DNA of 64,000 nt from NCBI GenBank assembly GCA_905221145.1, contig CAJNCA010000001.1:62001-126000 (forward strand), written 5' to 3'. Positions within the stretch are counted from its first letter, which is position 1; each line of letters begins with the position of its first letter. Shown in pieces: positions 63,474 to 64,000 of this stretch. The notes under the pieces were generated by a model. It made no database searches. It had not been told where the DNA came from and was given only the letters and a program-made list of their open reading frames with translations. Both the position numbers and the translations under genes were made by a program. Origin of the DNA: a bacterium. GTDB lineage: Bacteria; Bacillota; Bacilli; Lactobacillales; Streptococcaceae.

Positions 63474-64000
63474 TTATTCTCCGAAAATTTCTTTTTGGAG
63501 GCGACGACCAGTAGGGGTGGCAGCGAGTCCACCTTCAGCTGTTTCACGAAAGGCAGTTGGCATACTTGCCCCTACTTGATACATGGCATCGATAACTTCA
63601 TCCACAGGGATTTTAGATTCGATACCTGCCAGGGCCATGTCTGCTGCGATAAAGGCAAAGCTAGCTCCCATGGCATTGCGTTTGACACAGGGAACTTCGA
63701 CCAAGCCAGCCACAGGGTCACAGATGAGACCTAGCATATTTTTAATGACAAAGGCAATGGCCTGACTGGCCTGATAAGGTGTCCCACCAGCAACCATAGT
63801 CAAGGCGGCAGCACTCATAGCAGAGGCCGAACCAACCTCGGCTTGACAGCCACCCTCAGCACCTGAGATAGAGGCATTGTTTGCGATGACTAGTCCAAAG
63901 GCACCAGCAGCAAAGAGGAAATCCAGCTGTTGCTCGTGGCTTAGATCTAATTTTTCAATAGCAGCAGTTAGGACTGAGGGCAAACAGCCAGCGCTTCCAG
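63474..64000 (-). CDS. sdaAA: L-serine dehydratase, alpha subunit (partial, C-terminal 174 residues)
   Basis: The frame is open from the window edge to the stop at 63474. It reads GSAGCLPSVLTAAIEKLDLS ... EGGCQAEVGSASAMSAAALT ... LICDPVAGLVEVPCVKRNAMGA, with the cysteines that hold the 4Fe-4S cluster of iron-sulfur serine dehydratases. The enzyme converts L-serine to pyruvate and ammonia. The start and the beta-subunit gene lie beyond the window. Confidence 0.93.
   Translation of the reverse strand, partial: GSAGCLPSVLTAAIEKLDLSHEQQLDFLFAAGAFGLVIANNASISGAEGGCQAEVGSASAMSAAALTMVAGGTPYQASQAIAFVIKNMLGLICDPVAGLVEVPCVKRNAMGASFAFIAADMALAGIESKIPVDEVIDAMYQVGASMPTAFRETAEGGLAATPTGRRLQKEIFGE

Overview
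The window reads as chromosome of a mitis-group streptococcus (Streptococcus mitis / S. oralis / S. pneumoniae complex). The support is the gene content and order (glpKOF, dltXABCD, adcRCBA, the N-glycan glycosidase cluster, trhO, sdaAA), AT-rich low-GC Firmicute sequence with strong AGGAGG ribosome binding sites, extended -10 promoters (TGnTATAAT), RUP-like intergenic repeats and an LPXTG surface protein. No rRNA, tRNA, CRISPR array, prophage or intact transposase was recognised.

Layout. 1-2.2 kb: end of pnuC, an NrtR-like Nudix regulator, a small membrane protein with a CcpA-type (cre) promoter, and a Ser/Gln-rich lipoprotein. 2.2-4.6 kb (minus): hslO, dus, isochorismatase-like hydrolase. 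4.8-10.5 kb: Mga-like regulator, then the glycerol operon glpK-glpO-glpF. 10.5-12.1 kb: RUP-like repeat and an MFS transporter. 12.3-16.9 kb: dltXABCD. 17.1-28.2 kb: an accessory island of two deoxysugar-type enzymes, three glycosyltransferase genes and a 1655-residue LPXTG adhesin with MucBP/Muc_B2 repeats. It sits between dltD and adcR, and a broken copy of the dltD 3' end lies at its right edge. 28.3-31.9 kb: Zn-uptake operon adcRCBA. 32.0-32.4 kb: a likely decayed Fst/RNAII type I toxin-antitoxin locus. 32.5-33.4 kb: SPFH/band-7 protein.

33.5-52 kb is a carbohydrate region: GH2, GH29, GH92 (minus), GH125, GH38, ROK kinase, GH20, then an ABC transporter (two LplB/YtcP-type permeases and a lipoprotein binding protein) matching the pneumococcal NgtS-P1-P2 N-glycan importer. 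None of the glycosidases has a visible signal peptide. The picture is import of host N-glycan fragments followed by cytoplasmic trimming of Gal, Fuc, Man and GlcNAc. Several cre sites indicate glucose repression.

52-64 kb: an orphan bacteriocin-immunity pair (CPBP protease, EntA-type immunity protein), trhO, a DUF4299 gene broken by an in-frame TAG, a membrane protein with an acidic N-terminus, a padR-DUF1700-DUF4097 operon with a striking duplicated operator, an MFS transporter, a GT2 glycosyltransferase, a CapD/FlaA1-like nucleotide-sugar dehydratase, a RUP-like repeat, a HAD phosphatase and the end of sdaAA.

Most noteworthy: the adhesin-plus-glycosylation island with its dltD scar; the Fst-type locus; the PadR double operator; the contiguity of the N-glycan glycosidases with the importer (from memory, far apart in S. 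pneumoniae, on either side of oriC), with a parS-like site between them; and the interrupted DUF4299 gene.
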